A DNA stretch of 64,000 nucleotides, taken from positions 1 to 64,000 of the forward strand of contig NZ_JBDOQT010000002.1 in assembly GCF_039839785.1 (NCBI RefSeq), given 5' to 3'. Source of the stretch: Pelagibius sp. CAU 1746. Lineage in GTDB: Bacteria > Pseudomonadota > Alphaproteobacteria > Kiloniellales > Kiloniellaceae. The position numbers and the translations under genes are program-made. The notes beneath the pieces were generated by a model. The model saw only the letters and a program-made list of their open reading frames with translations, did not search any database and was not told the DNA's origin. Position 1 is the stretch's first letter. The number at the start of each line of letters is the position of its first letter. Positions 41,825 through 52,862 of this stretch are shown one piece after another.

Positions 41825-43069
41825 ATGTGGGACGATCTCTGGACGGGGGCGAACCTGGCCACCATGGCGGCTGCCGGGGCGGAGAACGCCGCCTCAGCCC
41901 CGCCCTATGGAGCTATCGCCGAGGCCGCCCTGGCGGTGGACGGCGGGCGCATCGCCTTCGCCGGGCCCGCCGCCGATCTGCCCGGTGCGCCGGCCAGCCT
42001 GGCCCGCCGGGTCCACGAGGCCGGCGGCGCCTGGATCACCCCCGGCCTCGTCGACTGCCACACCCACCTGGTCTACGGCGGCGACAGGGCACGCGAGTTC
42101 GAGCTGCGCCTCAACGGCGCCTCCTATGAAGAGGTCGCCAAAGCCGGCGGCGGCATCCGCTACACGGTGGAACAGACCCGCGCGGCCAGCGAGGACGAGC
42201 TTTACGCCCAGGCCCTGCCGCGTCTCAACGACCTGCTGGCCGAGGGCGTGACCACCCTGGAGATCAAGTCCGGCTACGGCCTGTCGCTGGAGCACGAGCT
42301 GAAGATGCTGCGCGTCGCCCGGCGCCTGGGCGAAAGCGCGCCGGTGACGGTCAAGACCACCTTCCTGGGCGCCCACGCCCTGCCGCCGGAGTTCGACCGC
42401 CGGCCGGAGGACTACGTCGATGCGGTCATCGCCATGCTGCCGGAGATCGCGGGCTCGGGCCTGGCCGACGCCGTCGACGGCTTCTGCGAGCGGATCGCCT
42501 TCTATCCCGAGCAGATCGCCCGCGTCTTCTCCGCCGCCGAGGCAGCCGGGCTGCCGGTGAAGCTGCACGCCGACCAGCTCTCCGACCTGAAGGGCGCGGC
42601 GCTGGCGGCCCGCTTCAACGCGCTCTCCGCCGACCACCTGGAATACACCGGCGAAGACGGCGTGCGGGCCATGGCCCTCATGGGCACCGTCGCCGTGCTG
42701 CTGCCCGGCGCGTTCTATGTGCTGCACGAGACCAAGATGCCGCCGGTAGAGGCCTTCCGCAGGGCCGGGGTGCCCATCGCACTGGCCACCGACAGCAACC
42801 CCGGCTCCTCGCCGGTCACCTCGCTGCTGCTGATCCTGAACATGGGCTGCACCCTCTTCCGCCTGACCCCGGAAGAGGCCTTGGCCGGCGTCACCCGCAA
42901 CGGCGCCCGGGCACTGGGAATGCAGGAAACCCACGGCACCCTGGAGGCCGGCAAGGCCGCCGACTTCGTGCTCTGGGACATCTCCCACCCGGCCGAGCTG
43001 GCCTACCGCATCGGCCACAACCCTTGCCGCCAGGTCGTCAAAGACGGAATGATCGTACGCGGCGGCTGA
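41825..43069 (+). CDS. hutI: Imidazolonepropionase
   Basis: Amidohydrolase of 414 residues. HutI hydrolyses 4-imidazolone-5-propionate to N-formiminoglutamate. His79 and His81 in [20 protein letters not shown] are metal ligands. [19 protein letters not shown] near 155, [19 protein letters not shown] near 240 (His ligand) and [11 protein letters not shown] (Asp ligand) are typical HutI strings. The ATG at 41825 is used; the longer frame would run through the HutC operator. It is convergent with hutG. Confidence 0.96.
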   Translation: MWDDLWTGANLATMAAAGAENAASAPPYGAIAEAALAVDGGRIAFAGPAADLPGAPASLARRVHEAGGAWITPGLVDCHTHLVYGGDRAREFELRLNGASYEEVAKAGGGIRYTVEQTRAASEDELYAQALPRLNDLLAEGVTTLEIKSGYGLSLEHELKMLRVARRLGESAPVTVKTTFLGAHALPPEFDRRPEDYVDAVIAMLPEIAGSGLADAVDGFCERIAFYPEQIARVFSAAEAAGLPVKLHADQLSDLKGAALAARFNALSADHLEYTGEDGVRAMALMGTVAVLLPGAFYVLHETKMPPVEAFRRAGVPIALATDSNPGSSPVTSLLLILNMGCTLFRLTPEEALAGVTRNGARALGMQETHGTLEAGKAADFVLWDISHPAELAYRIGHNPCRQVVKDGMIVRGG

Positions 43070-43124
43070 CGGGAGTCCCGTTCGATCGCCTGAATTTGTA
43101 AGCGGCTTGAAGCGGCAAGGGTGT

Positions 43125-43229
43125 CACCCCCACCCTAACCCTCCCCCATCGAAGGGGGAGGGAATGGTTTTCGAGGTGACTAACAACTTCCCCTCCCCCC
43201 TTGATGGGGGGAGGTTGGGAGGGGGGTGG
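43125..43229. repeat. Palindromic REP-like element between hutI and hutG
   Basis: A G/C-rich element with two hairpins. CCCTCCCCC (43139-43147) pairs with GGGGGAGGG (43154-43162), and a second C-rich/G-rich pair spans 43189-43217. The ends CACCCCCACCCTAACC and GGTTGGGAGGGGGGTGG are mutually complementary. It lies between two convergent stops and may serve as a bidirectional transcription end. Elements of this look are dispersed in many alphaproteobacterial genomes. Confidence 0.75.
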
Positions 43230-43258
43230 AGACCGCAAATCTCTGTCTCAAAAGGCGC

Positions 43259-44083
43259 CTACCCCTGCTGTTCCATTTCCGCCCAGGCGAGCAGGGTGTG
43301 TATGAGGCCCGAAAGCACCGGGCGGACCTTCTCCGCCAGGTCGTCGCGGAAGGCGAAGGGCGGGTCCTCGTCCATGTAGGTGATCTCGGAGAGTTCCAAC
43401 TGCACCGCGTGAACGCCGTTGTCCGGGTCCCCGTAGCGGCGCGTGATGTAGCCGCCCTTGAAGCGCCCGTTGGCGGCATGCGTATAACCGAGGTGGCCGG
43501 CGTCGCGGGCCACGGCGGTCAGGATGTCCAGCAGGCTGGCGGCCGCCGCGCCGCCGTCGCCGGTGCCCAGGTTCAGATCCGGCAGGCGCCCCTCGAAGAA
43601 GCGCGGCACCTCGCTGCGGATCGAATGGGCGTCCCACAGCAGGGCCAGGCCGTGCGTCGCCTTGATCGCCGCCAGGGTCTCGGCCAGGCGGTCGTGATAG
43701 GGCTGCCAGTAAGCCTCGCGGCGCGCGGCGACTTCGTTCTCGTCCGGGGCTTCGCCGGGCAGATAGATGTCTTCCATGGCGAAGGTCTGCAGGGGACAGA
43801 GCTCGGTGTTGCTCGCCCCGGCGTAGAGCGCGCGGTTGTCGGGCGCGCGGTTCAGGTCGATGACGTAGCGCGAGTGGGTCGCCTGGATCACCGAGACGTC
43901 CAGCTCCGCCAGGAAGTCATAGAGCTGCGGAATGTGCCAGTCGGTGTCCGGCACCGTCTTCGCCACCCCGGTCATGCGCGCGGCGATCTCCGGCGGCACG
44001 TAGGTGCCGGGATGGGGCATGGAAACCAGCAGCGGCAGACTGCCCTCGGTGACGCGGAAGAGCTCCATGAAATAATCCTTCAT
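43259..44083 (-). CDS. hutG: N-formylglutamate deformylase
   Basis: Protein of 274 residues of the N-formylglutamate amidohydrolase family. HutG releases formate and glutamate, the last step of the HutF branch. Typical strings are PLLVSMPHPGTYVPPEIA near 17, DTDWHIPQLYDF near 46, ATHSRYVIDLNRAPDN, LLWDAHSIRSEVPRFFEG (metal and catalytic His) and HAVQLELSEITYMDE. It diverges from hutC with a HutC-type operator in between. The ATG at 44083 is used; a second ATG five codons later is possible. Confidence 0.95.
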   Translation of the reverse strand: MKDYFMELFRVTEGSLPLLVSMPHPGTYVPPEIAARMTGVAKTVPDTDWHIPQLYDFLAELDVSVIQATHSRYVIDLNRAPDNRALYAGASNTELCPLQTFAMEDIYLPGEAPDENEVAARREAYWQPYHDRLAETLAAIKATHGLALLWDAHSIRSEVPRFFEGRLPDLNLGTGDGGAAAASLLDILTAVARDAGHLGYTHAANGRFKGGYITRRYGDPDNGVHAVQLELSEITYMDEDPPFAFRDDLAEKVRPVLSGLIHTLLAWAEMEQQG

Positions 44084-44119
44084 TGCGCGCCGCCGCTGCG
44101 AACTGGTCAGGGGGCCCGC

Positions 44120-44135
44120 TGTTGTATATACAAGT
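44120..44135. promoter_or_regulatory. HutC-type operator, hutG/hutC intergenic
   Basis: TGTTGTATATACAAGT matches the palindrome at 49878 except at the two outer positions. It lies 37 bases from the hutG start and 80 from the hutC start, which suits joint control of hutG and autoregulation of hutC. Confidence 0.78.
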
Positions 44136-44214
44136 TGGTATAGATCAACGGGCCGCCGCCGCCAACCTCTCGGGATTTGCGGAGGCCCCTGCCAGAGAGC
44201 GCTCGCCTTTCTCC

Positions 44215-44952
44215 ATGAGCCTGACCGCCAGCACCGACACGCCGCTCTATCAGCAGGTCAAGGACTACATCGTCGGGCGCATCGCCGCCGGCGACTGGCC
44301 CGAGGAAACGAAGGTGCCTTCGGAAAACGAGCTGACGCGCGAGCTGCGGGTCAGCCGCATGACGGTGCACCGCGCCCTGCGCGAGCTCACCGCCGAGGGT
44401 TGGCTGGAACGCATCCAGGGCGCCGGCACCTTCGTCGCCCCGCCCAAGCCGCAGTCGGAAATCCTCGCCGTGCGCAACATCGCCGAGGAGATCCGCGCCC
44501 GCGGGCACGAGCACAGCACTGAGATACTCTTCGTGCGGCGCGAGCGCGCCCGCGCCCTGGAAGCCAAGCACCTCGGGCTGGCACGCGGCGAGACGCTGTT
44601 CCATTCGCTCATCGTCCACCGCGAGAACGGCCGGCCGGTGCAGTTGGAGGACCGCTACGTCAATCCGAAGATGGCGCCCGATTACCTGGATCAGGACTTC
44701 CGCTTGCTCACGCCGCACAAGTACCTCACCCAGGCGGCCCCGATCAGCGAGGCCGAGCACTTGGTCATGGCGGTCATGCCGACGCCCGAGGAGCGTAAGC
44801 TGCTGGAGATGAAAGCGGGCGAGCCCTGCCTGCTGCTGCGCCGCCAGACCTGGTCCGGCAAGCGGCCGGTCACCTGGGCCCGCCTGCTGCACCCCGGCGA
44901 CCGCTACCGCCTCGGCGGGCGCTTCGCCGGGGACGGCGCACCGCGGCCATAG
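44215..44952 (+). CDS. hutC: GntR/UTRA-family histidine utilisation repressor
   Basis: Protein of 245 residues. The N-terminal GntR winged helix is TPLYQQVKDYIVGRIAAGDW with VPSENELTRELRVSRMTVHR (residues 9-75), ending LERIQGAGTFVA. The C-terminal UTRA effector domain begins near 95 (EEIRARGHEHSTEILF) and contains RYVNPKMAPDYL, as in HutC, whose inducer is urocanate. The ATG at 44215 is chosen because the frame upstream crosses the operator. The same palindrome stands before five hut genes in this window, which supports its role as regulon repressor. Confidence 0.93.
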   Translation: MSLTASTDTPLYQQVKDYIVGRIAAGDWPEETKVPSENELTRELRVSRMTVHRALRELTAEGWLERIQGAGTFVAPPKPQSEILAVRNIAEEIRARGHEHSTEILFVRRERARALEAKHLGLARGETLFHSLIVHRENGRPVQLEDRYVNPKMAPDYLDQDFRLLTPHKYLTQAAPISEAEHLVMAVMPTPEERKLLEMKAGEPCLLLRRQTWSGKRPVTWARLLHPGDRYRLGGRFAGDGAPRP

Positions 44953-44977
44953 CGCCCGGCCGCGGCCATCGGATCAA

Positions 44978-45613
44978 TCATTTCAGGCGGTTGTCGAAGG
45001 CCGCGAAGCCGACGCCCGGGCTATAGACGTAGCGCTCGTTGTAGATCACGTTGCCCCGCTCGTCGCTCATGATCCAGTCATAGCGCAAAGAGTGCGGGAC
45101 GTCGCGGAAGGTGAAATCCAGGCGGCGGATCTTGATGGTGATGCTGCGGGCCTGCGGGCCGTCTTCGGTGTACTCCACGGCCTCGAAGGTCCGGCTCTCG
45201 CCACGCCCCCAGGTGCCCAGCGGAAAGAAGGCATCGTCCACGAAGTAGCGGTCGGCCCGGCCCGGCCGGGAATCGTAAACACGGCCCAGCGCCTGCCCGT
45301 CGGGGCGGCGCGTGAAGTACTGGGTCTTCACGCCGTCGGCTTCCGGGTTGCTGCGTTCGTAAACCTGTATCGTCTGGCCGCTCTTGGGATCGGCCCAAAC
45401 CTTCGGCCCGCTGATGGTGCGGCTACCGTGCGTGACCTGCACCTGCGGCAGGGTCACGCCGGCCGCGGCGGGCTCGCCGGTCCAGAGGTCGAGCCCGATG
45501 TCGCGGGTGTCGGGCCCGCGATCCATGGCACAGGCACCCAGAGCCGCAACCAGCGGCACGGCCAGGGCCAAACGCGCCAGGCGACGCGAGCTGAATCTTG
45601 AAAACCAACGCAT
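44978..45613 (-). CDS. Putative lipoprotein, last gene of an unassigned operon
   Basis: Protein of 211 residues. The signal peptide ends in a lipobox (VPLVAALGAC, Cys near residue 28), so it is probably lipid-anchored. The mature part is rich in charged beta-type sequence (KSGQTIQVYERSNPEADGVK, DRYFVDDAFFPLGTWGRGES, DFTFRDVPHSLRYDWIM). I do not recognise the domain. GAGGAGA precedes the ATG at 45613. It follows the hydrolase gene by 85 bases and is convergent with hutC. Confidence 0.72.
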   Translation of the reverse strand: MRWFSRFSSRRLARLALAVPLVAALGACAMDRGPDTRDIGLDLWTGEPAAAGVTLPQVQVTHGSRTISGPKVWADPKSGQTIQVYERSNPEADGVKTQYFTRRPDGQALGRVYDSRPGRADRYFVDDAFFPLGTWGRGESRTFEAVEYTEDGPQARSITIKIRRLDFTFRDVPHSLRYDWIMSDERGNVIYNERYVYSPGVGFAAFDNRLK

Positions 45614-45698
45614 AGAATCTCTCCTCACTACTTCACTTTTCCATGGCAGGCGCAGGCAGCGCCCGCGTCGCCGGGACGGTCCGCTGGCGGCACCGCCG

Positions 45699-46553
45699 CT
45701 ATCGCTGAAGCCAATGATTGACGAAGCCGGCCAGACCGCCCACCGCCACGCAGTCGTCGAAGGCATGGCCGCAGCCGGGCAGCATCGCGAACTGCACCCG
45801 GGGCGCGACGCCCAGGCGCAACGCGGTCTGCAGAACGGCGCAGCTCCACCGGCCTCCGCGTTCGACCCGGTTGAGTCCTTGCTTGATGTCCACATCGGGA
45901 GTCTGGCGCAAGGCGGCGTCGCGCTGACAATCCCGGCTGCCCACCAAAACCAGTGTCGGGATGGCGAGGAATTGCGCCAAGTTCGCCGCGGCGCGGCGTC
46001 CGCGTCCGCCGCTGGGCATCACTCCGTAGGGAAAGCGATCGGTCTCGCTCGGAAAGGTGTACCAGCCCGCCGCCACAAGAATGAGGGAGGCGACCCGTTG
46101 GGGATGCAGCATGGCATAGCGGTGAGCGAACTGCGCGCCGCCGGAAAAGCCCAGCATGTCGACACGATCCAGCGCGCGCCCTGTAACACGCTCGACGTCC
46201 CGCCACAGCGAGTCGACAGCCGCCTCGGTGCCGCGCGCAACGCGCTGAAAGCCGTCGAAGCGCCGTTCGTCGAAATGCGGCGCGATGAGCAGCCGCCGCT
46301 GGGCCACGGCGACCTCGGCAAAGGCTTTAACGTGTGCCTCGGCATTTCGGGAGATACCGTGGACGGCCACCAGCGGCGGCCGCGCGAGATCGGCGTCCTC
46401 CGGCTGGAAGAGGAAGTAATCGGGCCGCCCGCCCGCTTCCATCTCCCTGCCCTCGGCGGGCCGCATGACCAGGCGGCCCGGCAGGGCCGAGATGGCGCAG
46501 GCACTCAGACTGTCCGCCTGCATGGCGGATGGTATCGAAAGCCGGGTCGTCAT
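45699..46553 (-). CDS. Alpha/beta-hydrolase (polyhydroxybutyrate-depolymerase-like)
   Basis: Protein of 284 residues. The nucleophile elbow is LGFSGGAQFAHRYAM (GFSGG, Ser near 135), the oxyanion strand is PPLVAVHGISRNAEAH, and late candidates for the acid and base are the Asp of LVGSRDCQRD and the His of PGCGHAFDD. No signal peptide is seen. Its ATG overlaps the stop of the ABC gene (ATGA), implying coupled translation. The substrate is unknown. Confidence 0.8.
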   Translation of the reverse strand: MTTRLSIPSAMQADSLSACAISALPGRLVMRPAEGREMEAGGRPDYFLFQPEDADLARPPLVAVHGISRNAEAHVKAFAEVAVAQRRLLIAPHFDERRFDGFQRVARGTEAAVDSLWRDVERVTGRALDRVDMLGFSGGAQFAHRYAMLHPQRVASLILVAAGWYTFPSETDRFPYGVMPSGGRGRRAAANLAQFLAIPTLVLVGSRDCQRDAALRQTPDVDIKQGLNRVERGGRWSCAVLQTALRLGVAPRVQFAMLPGCGHAFDDCVAVGGLAGFVNHWLQR

Positions 46554-48229
46554 TGAACCTCTCTCAGGCGGACCAGCGGCCGGTCGGCCGCGGACAGGAT
46601 CTCGGCCGGCCTGCCGGCGCGGAGCGTAATCACACGATGGGCGAGCCGGGCCCAATCCGGGCGATGGGTGATGAAGACAACCGGGCCGTCGAAGGTTGCG
46701 ATGATCCGCTCCAGATCCCTCCCGCCCTCGGCGTCGAGATGCGCGTCCATCTCGTCAAGCAGCAGGACCTGCGGTCCGCAAAGCAGCCCTCGCGCCAATG
46801 CAATGCGCAGGCGTTCCCCTGCGGAAAAACGGCCCTGCTGTTCCTTGAGCGGAGTATCCAGCCCCTGCGGCAGGCGGGCGACCAGGGCGGAAAGCCCACA
46901 ACGCTCGATCACTTCCGCCAGAGCCTCGTCGGAAGCCTCGGGCCGGCCGTAGCGCAAGTTGAAGCGCAGGGAGCCGCGCAGCAGCGGCAGGTCGCAGGAC
47001 ACCAGGCCGACCGCCCGGCGCAGTTGGCGGGCGTCGGTGACTGCGAGGTCCTGGCCGTTCAACTCGACCCGCCCGGCGTCCGGGCGCCGCAGGCCGGCCA
47101 TGACCTGAAGCAGGGAGGACTTGCCGCTACCGTTGTCGCCCAGGATGCAGATTCGCTCGCCGGGCGAGACTTTCAGGTCGAGCGGCGGCAACAGACCTTT
47201 CAAGGCAACGCCGTGCAGCGCCACCTCGCCCGCGCCCTCGGCCAGCCGGCGGCCGCCGCCGGCCTTGGCGCCGCCGCGCGGAATGCGCAGGCGCAGCAGG
47301 CGCTCCTGCTTTTCCCGGGCAATGGATGCTGCGGTCCAGTACTCGTAGATGCGGCCCAATTCCTGAAGGCGCGGCGCCAACAGGCCGGCCACCAGCATGG
47401 CGGCCACCACCGCGCCGGGACTGGCCGCGCCCAGGGAAACCATCTGCGCACCGACCAGCAGCGCACAGAGACCGGCCGCCGCCGCTCCGGCATCGGCAAG
47501 GGCGCGCAGCAGGCCGATGGACTTGGCGCGCCCGATGAAGGCCGCCTTGAGGCGGCGGCTCAGGTTCTTGAAGCGCTCGGCCTCGCGCCGTTCCTGCCCG
47601 AAGGCCTGGATCAGGTGTAGATGGGCGACGCGGTCGGTCAGCAGCGCCGCCAGATGCCCGCGCCGGCGCCGGACGTCGCGGGTCGTCGCCTGCAGACGGT
47701 TGCCCAGACCCAGTCCGAGCAGCCCCGCCATCGCCACGCCGGCGGCCACCGCCAGCGCGATCACCGGCTCGATCGCCGCCAGTGCCGCCAGCGCCAGGAC
47801 CACCACCACACTGCCCACCAGCAGTCGCGCCAGACCAAGACTGACCCAGCGGCGCAGCGCCGTGAGATCGCCGACGAAGCGCAGTGTCACCGCACCGCGG
47901 CTAATCTTTCCGGTGATCCCCGGGCCGACACGCAGAAGGTGGCGGTAGAGCCGCAGCCGCAGCGCATGAACGTAGGACTGGCCGACCCGCTCGGCATCCA
48001 GGTGTTCGCGGTAGCGCAGCCCCGCGTTGGCGACGGCAATGCCGATCAGAATGGCGACGACCGACAGTCCCTGCGCCGCTTCGCTATCGCTTCCGGCCAG
48101 CAGCCCGTCGAACCCTTGCTGCACCACCAGCGCGGTGGCCACCGCGCCGGCCGCTTGCAGAATGCCGTTGAGCACCAGCAGGGCGAAGTCCGTGCGGCGC
48201 GAACCGGCAAAGAGGCTTGGCAGTTTCAT
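46550..48229 (-). CDS. ABC transporter, fused permease and ATPase (exporter type)
   Basis: Protein of about 559 residues. Residues 1-310 form a six-helix exporter domain (ALLVLNGILQAAGAVATALV, LSVVAILIGIAVANAG, LARLLVGSVVVVLALAALAA). The ATPase has Walker A GDNGSGKSS near 364, Walker B VLLLDEMDAHLD near 488 and switch His in FITHRP. Two motifs are unusual: the signature is FSAGERLR instead of LSGGQ, and the Q-loop position reads SCDLPLL with Asp. It probably works as a homodimer. A GTG one codon upstream is an alternative start. It lies between a P-loop NTPase gene and a hydrolase gene; the cargo is unknown. Confidence 0.85.
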   Translation of the reverse strand: MKLPSLFAGSRRTDFALLVLNGILQAAGAVATALVVQQGFDGLLAGSDSEAAQGLSVVAILIGIAVANAGLRYREHLDAERVGQSYVHALRLRLYRHLLRVGPGITGKISRGAVTLRFVGDLTALRRWVSLGLARLLVGSVVVVLALAALAAIEPVIALAVAAGVAMAGLLGLGLGNRLQATTRDVRRRRGHLAALLTDRVAHLHLIQAFGQERREAERFKNLSRRLKAAFIGRAKSIGLLRALADAGAAAAGLCALLVGAQMVSLGAASPGAVVAAMLVAGLLAPRLQELGRIYEYWTAASIAREKQERLLRLRIPRGGAKAGGGRRLAEGAGEVALHGVALKGLLPPLDLKVSPGERICILGDNGSGKSSLLQVMAGLRRPDAGRVELNGQDLAVTDARQLRRAVGLVSCDLPLLRGSLRFNLRYGRPEASDEALAEVIERCGLSALVARLPQGLDTPLKEQQGRFSAGERLRIALARGLLCGPQVLLLDEMDAHLDAEGGRDLERIIATFDGPVVFITHRPDWARLAHRVITLRAGRPAEILSAADRPLVRLREVQ

Positions 48230-48259
48230 CACTGTGACAATCGAACTGTGCGTTGCGAA

Positions 48260-49384
48260 TCAGGCCGCGTCGCGCTTGCCGTCATAGGCGACCCGCTGCG
48301 TCCAGGCGCCGGACTCGAATTCTTCGAGCGCGACCACCGGAATATCGCAGGCGGCCTCCGCCTCGCGCACCATCAACGGGCTGGATGTCAACTTGCCGGC
48401 CAAGGCCAACAGCGGCAGCTTGCGGCTGGCCAGCCAGTGCGCTCCGTATCCGGCGCTCATGGAATCCCCGGCGGCCAGGATCATGCCGCTGATCAGACGG
48501 GTGAAGCTGGAGTTCTCCACCAGTTCGGCGGTCTCGGGGAACAGCAGCCCGTCGGCGAGTTCGACCACGACAACGTCGCAGCCCTCGCGCCCCAATGCGG
48601 CGACAGCAGCTTCGAGGATCGACGCGGTCTCCGCCACCGGCACCAGGTAGGTGGAGGCATGACCGAAGTCGGTGAAGTCCAGCACCGCCGCGGCGCCGGC
48701 ATCGACCATGGCCCAGCGGTCGCAGCCCGCACCCGTGCCGGTGATCTTGGCGGCGCCGACCTTGAGGCCGTTCCTGGCCAGCCCGCGTATCATGGCGGCT
48801 ACGGTGGTGGTCTTGCCGGCGTTCATCGCGGTCCCAACCACCGCCAGCGCGAAGGGGCGCTGGACGCCGGGCTTGGAGCGCGTCTCGGCGACCCGGCTCA
48901 GATTCAGCACCCGGCCTTGCGCGTCGGCGACCAGCCCCAGGGGCTCTATCTCCGTTGGCTTGCGCGCGCCGGAATGCTTGCCGGTGCAGATCGCGGCGAT
49001 GCCTCCGGCGGCCACCAGATTGCAGCTCTCCAGACTATCGGGCAGCAGCGCTTCGAACTGGTCGCTGGCATAGCGGGCGCCATAGCAAAGCAGAATGAGA
49101 TCGTCGACGAAGAGGGCCTGGCGGCGCCCCTCCGGGCTCTCCAGCTTGCGGTGATGGCCGATGCGAGCGACACGGGCAAGCATCAGGTCGCCGGCCTTGG
49201 GCGTGGCCGCGCCTGTCAAAAGGCAAGCCGCCCGGCCGAGATCGAAGCGTCCGGTCACATAGGAGCGTTTGGCCTGCCGCAATTCGTCACCGGTCAGGGC
49301 GCGGCAGCCCGTTTCCTCAGAGGACGGCTGAACCTCTCGGAGCGTCTCCTGAGCGGCGCCGATCATGCCGTGTATCCGCTGCAT
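48260..49384 (-). CDS. P-loop NTPase of DUF1611/MobB-like type
   Basis: Protein of 374 residues. The nucleotide-binding loop is VVGTAMNAGKTTT at 182-194. A Walker B-like strand CDVVVVELADGLLFPETAEL lies near 270, and the C-terminal half resembles Mrp/MobB/DUF1611 NTPases (KVGAAKITGTGAGCDRWAMV). Residues 1-175 form a separate domain containing DLILLCYGARYASDQFEALL that I cannot name. It is the first of four reverse-strand genes (NTPase, ABC exporter, hydrolase, lipoprotein). Function is unknown. Confidence 0.72.
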   Translation of the reverse strand: MQRIHGMIGAAQETLREVQPSSEETGCRALTGDELRQAKRSYVTGRFDLGRAACLLTGAATPKAGDLMLARVARIGHHRKLESPEGRRQALFVDDLILLCYGARYASDQFEALLPDSLESCNLVAAGGIAAICTGKHSGARKPTEIEPLGLVADAQGRVLNLSRVAETRSKPGVQRPFALAVVGTAMNAGKTTTVAAMIRGLARNGLKVGAAKITGTGAGCDRWAMVDAGAAAVLDFTDFGHASTYLVPVAETASILEAAVAALGREGCDVVVVELADGLLFPETAELVENSSFTRLISGMILAAGDSMSAGYGAHWLASRKLPLLALAGKLTSSPLMVREAEAACDIPVVALEEFESGAWTQRVAYDGKRDAA

Positions 49385-49877
49385 CTTACCTGTAACTCCT
49401 TGTTATATCGTTTGCGGCACCCTAGGGACCGCCACTTAACCGCCAGTTAATACGTCTGACCGCTCGCTCTCGTTCTACGTTTCGGAGGACTGGAGCCGCC
49501 GAAACCGGCGTCCCCGGTCAACAGCAGCGGTGCGGAAAGATGTCCGGACCGCGGCGTCTGAGGGTCCGGAGCAGGGTCGCGAAGGGAAAGCACATCCAAC
49601 CGGCACCTGGTCGTAGATCCTCGTCGTCGTGACTTGTCGTTGCCGGCGGCAAACCCTCACCGATGCCGGACTTCGATTGACAACACGCCGGGATCGCAAT
49701 CCTTCCCAAAAAAATGACGCCCGGGCCGAATTCGGCCCCGGCGCCCGCGTCCACTGAGGTTCACCCTAGGCGCGCAGACTGACAGAAACCTGAAGCCCCG
49801 AATTAGCGTCAAATGCCAGCTATAAGCCGGCCGGCCCCGCTGTCGCCACCAGACTCCCCCATCGACTCTGGCCGTGA
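49385..49877. other. About 490-base spacer upstream of hutU
   Basis: This gap separates the start of the P-loop NTPase gene from the HutC operator of hutU. Short reverse-strand open frames at 49475-49754 are Arg/Cys-rich and overlap one another in different frames, so I do not call them genes. It should hold the promoter of the reverse-strand four-gene operon. No hairpin or repeat stands out. Confidence 0.5.
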
Positions 49878-49893
49878 AGTTGTATATACAACT
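49878..49893. promoter_or_regulatory. HutC-type operator upstream of hutU
   Basis: AGTTGTATATACAACT is a perfect 16-base palindrome, 29 bases before the hutU start codon. It is identical to the site before hutH at 63866. Confidence 0.85.
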
Positions 49894-49921
49894 TTGGTCA
49901 GCTTTTCGGAGGATCGCCGCC

Positions 49922-51604
<1,683 letters not shown>

Positions 51605-51659
51605 GGCAAGCATCCCAAACGATATGGTTTGTTGGGGCATTCAACAGGGAGAGCAAGTG

Positions 51660-52760
51660 ATGAAAAGACGTGAGTTCCTGAAAGCCGGCGGCGGGGCCGC
51701 CGCCGGTGCCGTTGCCGCGAGCGGCCTGGCTGCGCCGGCCATCGCCCAGGGCAAGATGCAATGGAAGATGGTCACCGCCTGGCCGAAGAACCTGCCCGGG
51801 CCGGGCGTCGCCGCGCAGCTTCTGGCCGACCGCATCACTGCGCTGTCGGGTGGGCGCATCGAGGTCAAGCTCTACGCTGCCGGCGAGCTGGTCCCCGGCC
51901 GCGGCGTCTTCGACGCCGTCTCCGAAGGCACCGCGGAGCTGTATCACGCAGTACCGGCCTACTGGGGCTCCAAGTCCAAGGGCATCCTCATGTTCGGCTC
52001 GCAGCCCTTCGGCCTGCGCGCCGACGAGCAGGTCGGCTGGCTCGTCCATGGCGGCGGCCAGGCGCTCTACGACGAGATCTATGGCCGCTTCGGCCTCAAG
52101 CCCTTCCTCTGCGGCAACTCCGGCCCGCAGTGGCAGGGCTGGTTCCGCAACGAGATCAAGTCGGTGGACGACCTCAAGGGGCTGCGCTTCCGCACCACAG
52201 GCCTGGCCTCCGAGATGTGCGCCAAGCTGGGCATGGCCGTGCAGGCCATGGGCGGACGCGACATGTTCCAGGCCCTGCAGTCCGGCGCCCTGGACGCCGG
52301 CGAGTTCATCGGCCCCTGGACGGACTCGGCCCTCGGCTTCTACCAGGTCGCCAAGAACTACTACTGGCCGGGCGTCGGCGAACCCTCCTCCGCCGAAGAG
52401 TGCGCGGTCAATGCCAAGGCCTATGCGGACCTGCCCGACGACCTGAAGCAGGCCGTCGGCTACGCCTGCTCCTCGCTCTACAACGACGTCTGGACCGAGT
52501 ACACCACCAAGCACGCCCAGGCGCTGCAGAAGCTGGTGGCCGAGCAGGGCGTCCAGGTGAAGAAGCTGCCCGACGACGTCATGGTCGCCATGGGCAACGC
52601 CGCCGGCGAGGTCATCGCCGAGCTGCGCGAGGACAGCGACGAGCTGGTCAAGCGGATCGCCGAGAGCTTCCTCGCCTATCGCAACTCCATCGCCGGCTAC
52701 ATGGTCTATGCCGACAACGGGCAGATGAACGCCCGCGCGCTGGACTACACCTACGGCTAA
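51660..52760 (+). CDS. TRAP transporter substrate-binding protein (DctP family) with Tat signal
   Basis: Protein of 366 residues. The leader MKRREFLKAGGGAAAG carries a twin-arginine motif and ends APAIAQ, so it is exported folded. The mature part is a TakP-like DctP protein (WKMVTAWPKNLPGPGVAAQL near 35, LKGLRFRTTGLASEMCAKLG near 170, FIGPWTDSALGFYQVAKNYY). This subgroup often binds 2-oxoacids or other carboxylates as dimers. AGGGAGAG precedes the ATG. It follows hutU by 55 bases with no visible terminator, so it may be read from the HutC-controlled promoter. Confidence 0.9.
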   Translation: MKRREFLKAGGGAAAGAVAASGLAAPAIAQGKMQWKMVTAWPKNLPGPGVAAQLLADRITALSGGRIEVKLYAAGELVPGRGVFDAVSEGTAELYHAVPAYWGSKSKGILMFGSQPFGLRADEQVGWLVHGGGQALYDEIYGRFGLKPFLCGNSGPQWQGWFRNEIKSVDDLKGLRFRTTGLASEMCAKLGMAVQAMGGRDMFQALQSGALDAGEFIGPWTDSALGFYQVAKNYYWPGVGEPSSAEECAVNAKAYADLPDDLKQAVGYACSSLYNDVWTEYTTKHAQALQKLVAEQGVQVKKLPDDVMVAMGNAAGEVIAELREDSDELVKRIAESFLAYRNSIAGYMVYADNGQMNARALDYTYG

Positions 52761-52772
52761 GGGCTTGGTCTT

Positions 52773-52849
52773 GACGGCCCACGGTCGACGGCCCACGGGT
52801 GACGGCCCACGGGTGACGGCCCACGAGTGACGGCGGTCGAGCCGCCGTC
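52773..52849. repeat. 14-bp tandem repeat plus hairpin between dctP- and dctQ-type genes
   Basis: GACGGCCCACGGGT-type units recur with a 14-base period from 52773, about four copies with small changes (one unit ends GAGT, one TC). They run into GACGGCGG-TCGAG-CCGCCGTC (52829-52849), a perfect 8-bp stem. No T-run follows. The array is in the 244-base gap between the binding-protein and permease genes. Confidence 0.8.
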
Positions 52850-52862
52850 ACCGCCCCTCCAC

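Noticed and set aside
49475-49754. Short reverse frames in the hutU upstream gap
   Set aside because: Two overlapping frames, rich in Arg and Cys, with no ribosome site or family signal.
52773-52849. Possible CRISPR-like or iteron array
   Set aside because: 14-bp contiguous units without spacers, inside an operon gap, with no replication genes nearby.
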